Positions 8,394-16,281 are shown, counted from the stretch's first letter. The stretch: DNA of 64,000 bases from Actinomycetospora succinea (GCF_004363095.1 NZ_SNYO01000002.1:916350-980349); one strand, 5' to 3'. A program made the numbers and translations. The notes: a model not told the origin generated them from the letters alone.

Positions 8394-9122
8394 TCAGAGC
8401 ACCGTCAGCCCCCGGACGACCGTCGCGACGGCCCCGACGAGGGCGAGCACGATGACCGCCTTGCGCGCCGTCTCCGCCGACAGACGGCGGTGCACGACGT
8501 CGCCGAGCACCACGCCGACCGCGATCCCGGCGAGGCCCGTGAGCCACACCGCGCCGCCGAGCGACGGGGCGCCCTTGCTGACGAGCGCGACGAGATTGAT
8601 GACCAGCAGGACCACCTGCGCGGTCGGGACGAAGACCTCGATGCTCCAGCGGCGCGCCAGCGCGAACGCCGACAGCGCCGGCCCGCCGACCCCGGCCGTC
8701 ACGTTGACGAAGCCGGCGACCGCGCCCGCCGTCAGCGCGCCCGGTGTCCCGTCCAGCCACGCCCCCAGCCGCGGCACGAGCGAGAGCGCGACGGCGGCCA
8801 GCGCCAGCAGGCCCACCACGACGAGCAGCGGGCCCTCGGGCAGGGCGTCGACGACGAGCGCGCCGAGCGGCACGGCGACCACGGCGCCCGCCAGCAGCAG
8901 ACCGGCGGCACGCCCGTCGACCCCGCGGTGGGTGCGGACGAGGACGATCACGCACAGCACGACCTGCAGGGCGTTGCCGAACGACACCCCGTCGCGCGGA
9001 CCGAGGATCGCCACGAGGAACGGCCCGCCGACGAGCGCGAGCCCCAGCCCCGTCGTGCGCTGCGTGATCGCGCCGAGAAGGACCGGGCCCACGACGAGCG
9101 CCGCCGTCCCCGCCGCGCTCAC
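8394..9122 (-). CDS. TauE/SafE (TSUP) family membrane transporter
   Basis: A 242-residue membrane protein with about eight helices in two homologous halves, each with a Gly-rich loop (LGLALVGGPFLVAILGP in the first, AGVGGPALSAFALAR in the second). TSUP proteins export or import sulfur-containing anions such as sulfite, sulfoacetate or thiosulfate. No sulfur-metabolism gene is adjacent, so the substrate is open. The GTG start is the first plausible codon ahead of the first helix; no strong ribosome binding site is visible. Confidence 0.82.
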   Translation of the reverse strand: MSAAGTAALVVGPVLLGAITQRTTGLGLALVGGPFLVAILGPRDGVSFGNALQVVLCVIVLVRTHRGVDGRAAGLLLAGAVVAVPLGALVVDALPEGPLLVVVGLLALAAVALSLVPRLGAWLDGTPGALTAGAVAGFVNVTAGVGGPALSAFALARRWSIEVFVPTAQVVLLVINLVALVSKGAPSLGGAVWLTGLAGIAVGVVLGDVVHRRLSAETARKAVIVLALVGAVATVVRGLTVL

Positions 9123-9183
9123 GGGCGCGGTGGGGACGACGGCGTCATGCGGTCATGATGACCGCGGCGTCACTGCTCCGACA

Positions 9184-9621
9184 TCACTGCGGGGTGATGC
9201 TGAAGTTCACGGTGTCGCCCTCGACGCCGGTGACCTGCACCAGGAGCGTCGAGGTCTGGCCGGCGTCGGTCCCGGTGCACGTGATCGTCGCGCCGACCTC
9301 GCCCTCGAGCGACGACGGGCAGCTGACCTGGCTCGGCGCGACCCCGTACTGCTGGGCGATCTGCTGCTCGACCTGGTCGGCGGTCACCACGGGGTTGCCG
9401 AAGGCCATCACGAGGACGAAGAGCCCCACGACGACCGCGACGAACGCGCCGACCACGATCCCGATGATCTTGGGTGCCTTGCTCTTGCGCACGGGCGGTG
9501 GCGGAGGGTAACCACCGTATCCCGGAACGGGGGGTGGGCCGCCGTAGGGCAGACCGGCCGGACCCTGCGGCATCGGGGGGTACGGGTAGCCGGCGGGAGG
9601 CGGCGGAGCCTGCTGCGACAT
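9184..9621 (-). CDS. Membrane-anchored DUF4333-domain protein
   Basis: A 145-residue protein. Residues 1-45 are Pro/Tyr/Gly-rich and cytoplasmic, residues about 50-72 form one membrane helix, and the rest is an extracytoplasmic DUF4333 domain with its typical cysteine pair (VSCPSSLEGEVGATITCTG). Function is unknown; the architecture is common in actinobacteria. The ATG at 9621 has a GAGGAG ribosome binding site. The upstream region contains a direct repeat (9738-9755) that could bind a response regulator. Confidence 0.8.
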   Translation of the reverse strand: MSQQAPPPPAGYPYPPMPQGPAGLPYGGPPPVPGYGGYPPPPPVRKSKAPKIIGIVVGAFVAVVVGLFVLVMAFGNPVVTADQVEQQIAQQYGVAPSQVSCPSSLEGEVGATITCTGTDAGQTSTLLVQVTGVEGDTVNFSITPQ

Positions 9622-9737
9622 GGGGAACTCCTCGGGATCGCGGGACACGGTGGGCGGCGGGGACCCCTCCGGAGCTCCGGCGGGTAAAGAGCAGCATAGA
9701 ACACGGAGAGCGACGAGCAAGGGGGATCCCTACTCCG

Positions 9738-9755
9738 TCAGAGTTATCTCAGAGT
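9738..9755 (+). promoter_or_regulatory. 11-bp-spaced direct repeat, possible response-regulator site
   Basis: TCAGAGT is repeated exactly one helical turn apart (9738-9744 and 9749-9755), the geometry used by OmpR-type response regulators. It lies between the divergent DUF4333 and PP2C genes. A CAGAG-N6-CAGAG site of the same design lies upstream of the second two-component operon (19056-19071, reverse strand). Confidence 0.35.
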
Positions 9756-9876
9756 CCCGCCACGATGCGACTTCCCACCTCGTGTCCTCACCCGGCTCAC
9801 AGCCGGCGAACAGGATCGGCGCCGAACCTGGTCCCAGGACGCCGGACCGCCCGTCGCCCGCCGCGAGGAGGACGCC

Positions 9877-10599
9877 GTGCACGCCGCCGCCACCATCGAG
9901 GCCTCCTGTGTCGACGGCGGCGAGCCGTGGGCCTCCCGGCAGGGTCCGCGGCGCCACCAGGCGGACGCGGCCGCCGCCTACCGCCACGCCACCGGACGCC
10001 TCGCGGTCGCCGTCGCCGACGGCGTGGGCGACTCCGAGGCCGCCGGCTTCGCGGCCCGGCTCGTCGCCGACCACGCCGTGCGGGTCGCCGCGCTCGAGGG
10101 CCGCCCCGACACCGCCCTGCTCGCGGCGCACGACCTCCTCACCAGCACCCGCGATCTCGTGCCGGGCGACGCCGCGGCCGTCGTCGCCCTCGCGCCCGGC
10201 GCCGACGACCCGCGCTGGCGCCTCGCCTGGGTCGGCGACTGCCGGGCCCTGGCCTGGGACGGCCGCTCGCTGCGGACCCTGACCGCCGACCACACCGTCG
10301 CCGCGGCGCTGCGGGCCCGCGGTCTGCACGTGCACCCGCGCCTCGCGCACGTCCTGACGGTCAGCGCGCGCACCGCGAGCCCGCAGGAGGTCGGCATCGC
10401 CGTCGTCGACGACCCGGGCACGCTCCTGCTCGTCAGCGACGGGGTGCACCGCAGCGTCGCCGGGCCCGCGCTGGCCGCCGCGCTCGCCGAGGGCGGGAGC
10501 GACGCGGAGCGCGCCGAGCGGATCGTCGCGCTCGCCGCGGCGGCCGGCGCGACCGACAACGCGACGGCGCTGGTCGTCACCTCGCCGCGGGGAGCGTGA
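9877..10599 (+). CDS. PP2C-family serine/threonine protein phosphatase
   Basis: A 240-residue single-domain phosphatase. The metal-binding aspartate motifs are visible in order: VAVADGVGDSE near residue 47, WVGDCRALAWDG near 117, LLVSDGVHRS near 188 and GATDNATALVV near 228. It would remove phosphate from Ser/Thr in cytoplasmic proteins. It has no sensor domain or membrane helix. GTG at 9877 has a GAGGAGG site 5 nt upstream. Its end overlaps the convergent histidine kinase by 23 bp. No Ser/Thr kinase is adjacent. Confidence 0.87.
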   Translation: MHAAATIEASCVDGGEPWASRQGPRRHQADAAAAYRHATGRLAVAVADGVGDSEAAGFAARLVADHAVRVAALEGRPDTALLAAHDLLTSTRDLVPGDAAAVVALAPGADDPRWRLAWVGDCRALAWDGRSLRTLTADHTVAAALRARGLHVHPRLAHVLTVSARTASPQEVGIAVVDDPGTLLLVSDGVHRSVAGPALAAALAEGGSDAERAERIVALAAAAGATDNATALVVTSPRGA

Positions 10600-11965
10600 G
10601 GCGCAGGCGGGCGCCGGGCTCGTTCTCCACCACCCGGAGGTCCCCGCCGTGCGCCCGGGCGAGGGCGCGGGCGATCGGCAGGCCGAGCCCGGCGCCGCCG
10701 GCGTCGCGGGTGCGCGCGTCGTCGAGGCGCACGAGCCGGTCGAACACGCGTTCCCGGTCCGCCGCCGGGATGCCGGGCCCCTCGTCGACGACGTCGAGCA
10801 CCGCCTGCGCGCCGTCGGTGCCGACCTCCAGGCGCACCGTCCCGTCGGCGGGACCGTGGCGACGGGCGTTCTCGAGGAGGTTGGCGAGGACCTGGGCGAT
10901 CCGTGACGGGTCGCCCAGGACGCGGGTCGGCGGGCCCGCGACCAGCACCGTCAGCGCCGGCGCGAGCAGCCGGGTCCGCTCGGCCTCGGCGGCGGCGAGC
11001 TCGGCGAGGTCGACCTCGCGGCGGTCGAGCGGGGCGCCGTCCTCGATGCGGGCGAGCTCGAGCATGTCGGCGACGAGCGCCCCGGCCCGGCGGGTCTCGC
11101 GCACCAGGGTGGTGGCGATGCGCTCGCGCCGGGCGAGGTCGGCGTCGGGGTGGCGGACGAGCGACTCGGCGAGGGTCTGCACGCCGGTCACGGGGGTGCG
11201 CAGCTCGTGGGCGGCGTCGGAGAGGAAGCGCCGGGTGCGGGCCTCGGAGCTGCGGGCCTCGGCCGCCGCGTCCTCGGCGCGGAGCTGGGCGGTCTCGAGC
11301 GCGTCGAGCATCCCGTCGAAGGCGGCGGCGGTGCGGCCCAGCTCGGTGTCGGTGCGCTCGGGGTGCAGGCGACGGCCCCGGTCGCCGGCGGCGATGTCGT
11401 TGGCCAGCACCGTCATGTCGTCGAGGGGCCGCAGCGCCACGCGCACCACGGCGAGCAGCGCGACCGCGACGGCGCCGAGGCCGAGCGCCCCGACACCGAT
11501 CATGACGACGCGCAGCCGGGCGAGGACCGCGACGTTCTCGCCGGGCTCCACGGTGAGCACGAGCCGCGTGCCGTCCGGGACCCCGACGACGCGGGCCAGG
11601 TCGCGGGAGGCCCGGCCGGGCGGGCCGTGCCCGTCGCGCGGGGGCCGTCCGGGCAGGCCGGGGTCGTCGGTCGGCCCGACGACCCGCCGCCCCGAGGCGT
11701 CGAGCAAGACCGCCCGGATGCCCTGGCCGTCGACGGCGTCCACGAGCGACGCCCCGGTCGTCCCCGACGCGACGAGCAGGCCGGCGCGGGCCGCGCGGTC
11801 GTCGAGCCTGCTCTGCTGGTCGCGGCGCAGCTGGGCGTCGAGGGACAGGTCCACCGCGACGCCGATGACGACCAGCGCCAGCGCCACCACGAGCAGCACG
11901 AGCGCGGTGACCCGGAAGCGCAGCGAGCGCCCGGAGGTCCATCGCTCGCGCAGGGACGCGGTCAC
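10577..11965 (-). CDS. Sensor histidine kinase of an OmpR-type two-component system
   Basis: A 462-residue kinase. Helix 1 is at about 20-40, an extracytoplasmic sensor at 45-150, helix 2 at about 153-176, then HAMP. The phospho-acceptor His is at about residue 253 (AAHELRTPVTG), and the ATPase domain shows N (LANLLENARRHG), G1 (VDEGPGIP) and G2 (GAGLGLPIA) boxes. It should phosphorylate the regulator encoded just upstream, whose stop overlaps its GTG start by four bases. The sensor region is not recognisable, so the stimulus is unknown. Confidence 0.93.
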   Translation of the reverse strand: MTASLRERWTSGRSLRFRVTALVLLVVALALVVIGVAVDLSLDAQLRRDQQSRLDDRAARAGLLVASGTTGASLVDAVDGQGIRAVLLDASGRRVVGPTDDPGLPGRPPRDGHGPPGRASRDLARVVGVPDGTRLVLTVEPGENVAVLARLRVVMIGVGALGLGAVAVALLAVVRVALRPLDDMTVLANDIAAGDRGRRLHPERTDTELGRTAAAFDGMLDALETAQLRAEDAAAEARSSEARTRRFLSDAAHELRTPVTGVQTLAESLVRHPDADLARRERIATTLVRETRRAGALVADMLELARIEDGAPLDRREVDLAELAAAEAERTRLLAPALTVLVAGPPTRVLGDPSRIAQVLANLLENARRHGPADGTVRLEVGTDGAQAVLDVVDEGPGIPAADRERVFDRLVRLDDARTRDAGGAGLGLPIARALARAHGGDLRVVENEPGARLRLTLPAAR

Positions 11966-12654
11966 GCCCCCTCCCCCGGCCGCAGCGCGTACCCGAGGCC
12001 GCGGACGGTGTGCACGATCCGCGGCCCGTGCGCCTCGAGCTTGCGGCGCAGCGCGGACACGTGGACCTCGACGAGGTTCGGGTCGTAGGCGTCGTAGCCC
12101 CAGACCTGGGTGAGGATCTGGTTCTTCGTGACCGTCCGCCCGCGCTGCTCGACGAGGTAGCGCAGCAGGCGCAGCTCGGTCGCGGTGAGGTCGAGGACGG
12201 CCCCGGCCCGGGTGGCCGTGCCCGCCTCGTCGTCGACCACGAGGTCGCCGACCGTCATCGCCGTCGGCACCCGCCCCCGCCGGCGCAGCACCGCGCGCAC
12301 CCGCGACACCAGCTCGGCGAGCAGGAACGGCTTAACGACGTAGTCGTCGGCGCCGCCGTCGAGGCCGTGCAGGCGGTCGGCGAGCGCGTCGCGGGCGGTG
12401 AGGAGCACGAGGCCGGCGTCGGTGCGGGCGCGCACGACCTCGAGCAGCGCGAAGCCGTCGCGGCCGGGCAGCATGACGTCGAGGACGACGAGGTCGGGCC
12501 GGAAGCCGTCGAGCAGCTCCTCGAGCCCCGTGCCGTCGCCGCGCCCGACCGCGCGGAAGCCCGCGTCGCCGAGCGCGTCGACCACCGACTCGCGGATCGC
12601 CGCCTCGTCCTCGACGACGACCACGCGGGCCGCCGTGCCCCAGGTACCGGTCAC
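11962..12654 (-). CDS. OmpR/PhoB-family response regulator
   Basis: A 230-residue regulator. The receiver domain has acidic residues near 15-17 (VVEDE), the phospho-acceptor Asp at about 59 (LVVLDVMLPG) and the conserved Lys (VVKPF). The C-terminal winged helix covers about 130-230 (LVEVHVSALRRKLEAHG). GTG at 12654 is chosen because the receiver begins right after it; longer upstream reading has no similarity. It forms an operon with the kinase. The upstream region holds two TTCAG-N6-TTCAG pairs in opposite orientations, good candidates for its own binding sites. Confidence 0.93.
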   Translation of the reverse strand: MTGTWGTAARVVVVEDEAAIRESVVDALGDAGFRAVGRGDGTGLEELLDGFRPDLVVLDVMLPGRDGFALLEVVRARTDAGLVLLTARDALADRLHGLDGGADDYVVKPFLLAELVSRVRAVLRRRGRVPTAMTVGDLVVDDEAGTATRAGAVLDLTATELRLLRYLVEQRGRTVTKNQILTQVWGYDAYDPNLVEVHVSALRRKLEAHGPRIVHTVRGLGYALRPGEGA

Positions 12655-12678
12655 GCCCGAGATCCTGGCCCGTCGCTC

Positions 12679-12722
12679 CTGAACCGTCGCTGAAGACCCG
12701 GCCGGGTTCAGGTCGGGTTCAG
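12679..12722. promoter_or_regulatory. Two opposed TTCAG-N6-TTCAG direct repeats (candidate regulator operators)
   Basis: On the plus strand TTCAG occurs at 12707 and 12718; on the minus strand TTCAG occurs at 12679-12683 and 12690-12694. Each pair is spaced by 11 bp. The pairs face opposite ways, one toward each of the divergent genes (response regulator and Gly/Pro-rich membrane protein). This fits autoregulation plus control of the neighbour by the OmpR-type regulator. Confidence 0.5.
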
Positions 12723-12772
12723 GCCGCGTGCCCATCGTCGGTGGTCCCCGAGCAGGAAGTGGAGACACCACG

Positions 12773-13339
12773 ATGAGCGACACGACGCCGTCCGGCGCCA
12801 CCGGCGAGGACCCGCCGACGCGTCCGACGAGCCCCGAGACGAGCACCGCGAGCCCCTCCGGTCCGCCGACCCGCTGGCAGCGCACGACCCGCCCGTCGGG
12901 CTGGACCCGGCGCACCGCCGTCGTCGTGTCCGGTGTCGTCGGCCTCGTGATCGGCGTGCTGCTCACGGGCGCGGTGCTCGCGGCCACCGTCGGCGGCGGT
13001 GGGCACGGCCACGGGCCGCGCGGCGACGGGCCGCCGCGGGGCGGGCCGGGCACGAGCGCCGAGGGGCGGGGTCCCGGCGGCGGGCCGGGCGGTCCGGGCG
13101 GTCCGGGGGGGCCCGGGCGGGGGTTCGAGCGCGGCGGCGCGTCCGGCCCGATCGTCGTGCAGGTCCAGCCCGGCGCGACGGTGCAGGTGGCGCCGGGGGC
13201 GACGGTGCAGACCGTGCCCGGGGCGGCGCAGCCCGCGCAGCCCGCGCCCGCTCAGCCGACACAGCCGGCTCAGCCCGCTCAGCCCGCGCAGCCGGCGCCG
13301 GTCCAGCCCGCACCCGCCCAGCCCGGCGTCCCGGGCTGA
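12773..13339 (+). CDS. Single-pass membrane protein with Gly/Pro-rich extracellular region
   Basis: A 188-residue protein: a Ser/Thr/Pro-rich cytoplasmic start, one membrane helix at about 45-66, then an extracytoplasmic part rich in GPGG motifs, a short VQVQPGATVQVAPGATVQ repeat and a C-terminal AQP/AQPAQP tail. No domain is recognised; such tails resemble wall-spanning linkers. It is divergent from the two-component operon, and the shared intergenic TTCAG repeats suggest it is a target of that system. The ATG has a GGAAGTGGAG site upstream. Confidence 0.7.
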   Translation: MSDTTPSGATGEDPPTRPTSPETSTASPSGPPTRWQRTTRPSGWTRRTAVVVSGVVGLVIGVLLTGAVLAATVGGGGHGHGPRGDGPPRGGPGTSAEGRGPGGGPGGPGGPGGPGRGFERGGASGPIVVQVQPGATVQVAPGATVQTVPGAAQPAQPAPAQPTQPAQPAQPAQPAPVQPAPAQPGVPG

Positions 13340-13403
13340 CCCGTCCCGTCGAGCACGCTCGGTGTGGCAGCCGTCACTGCGGTGAGCACGATCGCTGTCG
13401 GTT

Positions 13404-13421
13404 GTCACGCCGGCGTGTGAC
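13404..13421. promoter_or_regulatory. Palindrome upstream of the leader peptide
   Basis: GTCACGCCGGCGTGTGAC contains the perfect 12-bp palindrome CACGCCGGCGTG (13406-13417) and ends 1 bp before the first ATG of the leader peptide. It may be an operator for the TauE/SafE transcription unit. Confidence 0.35.
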
Positions 13422-13422
13422 G

Positions 13423-13521
13423 ATGGCGAACATGTCCGACGCGGGTGTGGTCCTCGTGCGCCGCGCGCACGTGGATCTGCTCCGCGTCACCTCGGCCGGG
13501 TGTCGTCCACCCCGCCGCTGA
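13423..13521 (+). CDS. Regulatory leader peptide (uORF) upstream of TauE/SafE gene
   Basis: A short frame of 32 codons from ATG 13423 or 29 from the in-frame ATG 13432. The peptide reads MSDAGVVLVRRAHVDLLRVT then SAGCRPPRR. The RR-HVDLLRVTSA-C pattern matches a recurrent group of actinobacterial leader peptides found ahead of sulfur-uptake genes, some of which control the downstream genes through translation at cysteine codons. Its single Cys codon (TGT, 13501-13503) lies six codons before the stop. It lies 105 bp upstream of a TauE/SafE transporter. The family match is from memory of the motif; attenuation is inferred. Confidence 0.72.
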   Translation: MANMSDAGVVLVRRAHVDLLRVTSAGCRPPRR

Positions 13522-13626
13522 CCGTCCCCTGTCGTCCGGTCGCGGGTCCAGCGCCCCGGCCGGGCCGCAACGTGCCCCGGTGTGCCGGTGCTCGGGCTCG
13601 CCCCTGCCCCACCACCGAGGAAACAC

Positions 13627-14541
13627 GTGCGCGCGTTCCTGCTCTTCGCCCTCGCCGGCCTCATCGCCCAGCTCGTCGACGGCTCCCTGGGCATGGCCTA
13701 CGGCGTCACCTCGACGTCGGTCCTGCTCGCGGCGGGCACGGCGCCCGCCGTCGCCTCCGCCTCCGTCCACCTCGCCGAGGTCGGCACCACGCTCGCCTCC
13801 GGCGCGTCGCACTGGCGCTTCGGCAACGTCGACTGGCGCGTCGTCGGGATCCTCGCGATCCCCGGCGCGATCGGTGCGGTGCTCGGCGCCTACGTCCTGG
13901 TCAACATGACCGAGGACGCCGAGCCGTACATGGCCGGCATCCTGCTGCTGCTCGGCGTCTATGTGCTGCTGCGCTTCAGCTCGCGGGCCGTCGCCAAGCG
14001 CGTGGTCTCCGGCCCGCGGCCCGGCGGCAAGTTCCTCGGCCCGCTCGGCCTGGTCGCGGGCTTCCTCGACGCCTCCGGTGGCGGGGGCTGGGGCCCGGTG
14101 GCGACGTCCAGCCTGCTCGCGTCCGGGCGCCTCGAGCCGCGCAAGGTCGTCGGGTCGGTGGACACCTCGGAGTTCGTCGTCGCCCTCGCCGCGAGCATCG
14201 GCTTCCTGTTCACGCTCTCGCAGGAGGGCATCGACTACACGGTCGTGCTGGCCCTCATGGTCGGCGGCGTGATCGCGGCGCCGTTCGCGGCCTACATCGT
14301 GCGGCTGCTCGCGGCCCGCGTCCTGGGCACCGCGGCCGGCGGCCTGATCATCCTGACGAACACGCGGACCCTGCTGAACGCGTTCGACGTGCCCACCGCC
14401 GTCGTCACCACGGTCCTCGTCGTGCTGGCGGTGCTCTGGGTCGCGGCGATCGTCGTCGCGGTGCGCAGCGCCCGCCGCGACCGCGCCGTCGCCGAGCCCA
14501 AGACCGTCGAGCAGGACGACGCCCCGGCCGCGCAGGCCTGA
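13627..14541 (+). CDS. TauE/SafE (TSUP) family transporter, probably sulfur-linked
   Basis: A 304-residue polytopic membrane protein. The N-terminal half has LIAQLVDGSLGMAYGVTSTS, a TSUP signature, and the second half has the matching FLDASGGGGWGPVATSSLL motif. TSUP carriers move sulfite or other sulfur anions across the membrane. GTG at 13627 is chosen for the GAGGAAA ribosome binding site; an earlier GTG at 13582 lacks one. The leader peptide 105 bp upstream suggests regulation by sulfur or cysteine status. A large hairpin (14614-14664) follows. Confidence 0.9.
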   Translation: MRAFLLFALAGLIAQLVDGSLGMAYGVTSTSVLLAAGTAPAVASASVHLAEVGTTLASGASHWRFGNVDWRVVGILAIPGAIGAVLGAYVLVNMTEDAEPYMAGILLLLGVYVLLRFSSRAVAKRVVSGPRPGGKFLGPLGLVAGFLDASGGGGWGPVATSSLLASGRLEPRKVVGSVDTSEFVVALAASIGFLFTLSQEGIDYTVVLALMVGGVIAAPFAAYIVRLLAARVLGTAAGGLIILTNTRTLLNAFDVPTAVVTTVLVVLAVLWVAAIVVAVRSARRDRAVAEPKTVEQDDAPAAQA

Positions 14542-14569
14542 CGCGCTCAGCGTTCCGACGCGCCCGCGC

Positions 14570-14616
14570 CCGCCGTTCTGACGCGCCCGCCGTTCTGACG
14601 CGCCCGCCGTTCTGAG
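14570..14616. repeat. 17-bp tandem repeat, about 2.8 copies
   Basis: The unit CCGCCGTTCTGACGCGC occurs at 14570-14586 and 14587-14603, with a partial third copy running into the hairpin at 14614. It sits directly after the transporter gene and has no coding role that I can see. Confidence 0.7.
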
Positions 14617-14664
14617 CGAAGGGCTCCTTCGGTCGATCTTGTCGAGCGAAGGAGCCCTTCGCTC
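14614..14664. terminator. Large hairpin downstream of the TauE/SafE gene
   Basis: Two perfectly complementary 18-bp arms (GAGCGAAGGGCTCCTTCG at 14614-14631 and its complement at 14647-14664) flank a 15-nt loop. It is placed 72 bp after the transporter stop, so it may act as a terminator. The arm sequence is related to the GAGCGAAGG hairpin of the dispersed repeats at 14832 and 29203. Confidence 0.6.
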
Positions 14665-14804
14665 ACTCAACAGCGCTCTCGGGGTGGCGGGCGTGGAGAT
14701 CACGGGCGACGTCACGCACCTCGCGGCGAGTCCGCGGTGCACCACGTCGCTCTTGATCTTCCGTGCCCACGACCCCGCGCGGCCCATACGCCCGGCGCGG
14801 TTCC

Positions 14805-14856
14805 GGCGAGGGGTTCCCCTCGCCTCTCTCTCCGAGCGAAGGTGCCCTTCGCTCGG
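14805..14856. repeat. Dispersed 52-bp double-hairpin element, copy 1
   Basis: A perfect 20-bp palindrome (14805-14824, GGCGAGGGGTTCCCCTCGCC), a 7-bp spacer and a second hairpin with 11-bp arms and a TGC loop (14832-14856, arm CCGAGCGAAGG). The same arrangement with identical spacing recurs at 29176-29227. This copy lies upstream of the HAD hydrolase gene. Confidence 0.75.
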
Positions 14857-14887
14857 AACAGGACGCGCACTGAGCGATCATCGTGGC

Positions 14888-15616
14888 GTGCGCGCGCTGT
14901 TCGACCTCCCCGCCGCCTACCGCCCGTCCGTCGAGGACCGGGCGGCGCCGGTCCCGCCGATCGAGGCGGTGCTCTGCGACTTCAGCAACACGCTCTTCCG
15001 CATGGTCCCGACCGACGAGTGGCTGCGGCGGATCGCCGACGACACCGGCCGCTCGCTCGACGATCCCGAGGCCGTGCTCGCCGCCCTCGACGCGGCGGCC
15101 GCCGAGCCCGAGGTGATCGCCGCGCAGGAGGGCCGCGACCTCGACGCCGGCGCCCACCGCCGGGCGATGCTGGCGTGGTTCTCGCGCGTGGACTACCTGC
15201 GAGGCATCGAGGACGCCGCCCAGGCACGTGTGGTCGCCGAGGACTCCTGGGTGCCCTACCCCGACACCGGCCCCTTCCTGGCGACGCTCGCCGACCGCGG
15301 CGTCCCGGTCGGCGTGGTCAGCGACATCGGCTGGGACATCCGCGACCACGCCCGCGCGGCCGGGCTCGCCGACCTCGTCGGGACCTGGGTGCTCTCCTGC
15401 GAGGAGGGCTGCGAGAAGCCGGCGCCGGAGCTCTTCCGCACGGCGTGCGCTCGGCTGGACGTCGACCCGCGCCGCACGCTCATGGTCGGCGACAACCCGC
15501 GGCGCGACGGCGGGGCGACGGCCGCCGGCCTGCGGGCGTTCCTGCTCGCGGGCGAGCAGCGGGAGCGCGAGCGCGGCCTCGCCGACGTGCTCGCGCTGCT
15601 CAGCCCACCCGCGTGA
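14888..15616 (+). CDS. HAD-superfamily hydrolase
   Basis: A 242-residue protein with the HAD motifs: motif I DFSNTLF near residue 31, motif II VVSDIG near 143, Lys in EKPAPELF near 177, and motif IV VGDNPRRDGGA near 200. In motif I the second Asp of the DxD phosphatase signature is Ser, so classical phosphatase activity cannot be assumed. A cap domain lies between motifs I and II. GTG at 14888 is the likely start because similarity begins shortly after it; upstream sequence is repeat-derived. Confidence 0.82.
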   Translation: MRALFDLPAAYRPSVEDRAAPVPPIEAVLCDFSNTLFRMVPTDEWLRRIADDTGRSLDDPEAVLAALDAAAAEPEVIAAQEGRDLDAGAHRRAMLAWFSRVDYLRGIEDAAQARVVAEDSWVPYPDTGPFLATLADRGVPVGVVSDIGWDIRDHARAAGLADLVGTWVLSCEEGCEKPAPELFRTACARLDVDPRRTLMVGDNPRRDGGATAAGLRAFLLAGEQRERERGLADVLALLSPPA

Positions 15617-15902
15617 CGCCCGGCGCGACGAGCTCGCGCGCGACCGGCGCCGGCTCCCGCCCGGCGCGCCGCACCCAGCCCCCGACCACCTGGGCCACCG
15701 ACCAGCCGTCGGCGGCGAGCAGCGCGGCGATCTCCCGGTCGGCGGCGCCGAGCTCGACGTCGGCGTCGTCGAGGACGCCGACGAGCCACCGCTCGCTGCG
15801 CCGCACGACCTCGTCGCCGGAGCTTCCCACCGAGAGCACCCGGCCCAGATCGAACGGCTCGGTCTGGAACGGCCCGCACGGCACCGCGTCGCGCTCGATC
15901 AT
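15600..15902 (-). CDS. Hypothetical 100-residue cytoplasmic protein
   Basis: I recognise no family. The protein is soluble, with an acidic helical middle (DDADVELGAADREIAALLAA) and a basic C-terminus. ATG at 15902 has a GAGGGGA ribosome binding site 7 nt upstream, which supports a real gene. Its last 17 bp overlap the end of the convergent HAD hydrolase gene. Confidence 0.6.
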   Translation of the reverse strand: MIERDAVPCGPFQTEPFDLGRVLSVGSSGDEVVRRSERWLVGVLDDADVELGAADREIAALLAADGWSVAQVVGGWVRRAGREPAPVARELVAPGVTRVG

Positions 15903-15997
15903 GGCGTCTGTCCCCTCGTCTCGAACGGGGCCGACGCTACGTGGGCGGACCGACAACGCCGGGCGCATCATCGTCGGGGTCGAGCTCCCCGGCGGGG

Positions 15998-16180
15998 TCA
16001 GTCCTCGTCGGCGATCCCGATCTGGCGGCGCAGCTTGGCCACGTTCCACCGGTACTGACCCGACGGCAGCGTGATCTCGGGCGTGACGAGACCCTGCGTC
16101 ACGTAGCGCTGCAGCGTGCGCGGGCTGACCCCGAGCGCCTTCGCGGCCTCGGGCGTCGACACCAGATCCGACGGGGGCAT
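15998..16180 (-). CDS. BldC/MerR-like helix-turn-helix DNA-binding protein
   Basis: A 60-residue protein that is one winged HTH of the MerR/excisionase class: STPEAAKALGVSPRTLQRYV is the HTH, followed by the wing region (PSGQYRWNVAKLRRQIG). The size and fold match BldC-like regulators, which bind DNA co-operatively at direct repeats and lack a sensor domain. ATG at 16180 lies 7 nt after a TAGGGT box (16188-16193, complement), so the mRNA is probably leaderless; GTG at 16189 would leave no room for a promoter. It is divergent from a 93-residue gene. Confidence 0.82.
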   Translation of the reverse strand: MPPSDLVSTPEAAKALGVSPRTLQRYVTQGLVTPEITLPSGQYRWNVAKLRRQIGIADED

Positions 16181-16187
16181 GCCGGTC

Positions 16188-16193
16188 ACCCTA
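16188..16193 (-). promoter_or_regulatory. Candidate -10 box of the BldC-like gene
   Basis: TAGGGT on the minus strand, 7 nt before the ATG with no ribosome binding site between, the layout of a leaderless promoter. Confidence 0.45.
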
Positions 16194-16281
16194 TGTCGCC
16201 GCTGTCGTCCGAAAGACGTGAACAGCGCCGATGACTCCGTTTTCTTTTATAGCGTTGCTGTCGCTGTTGTCGCCGACGACG

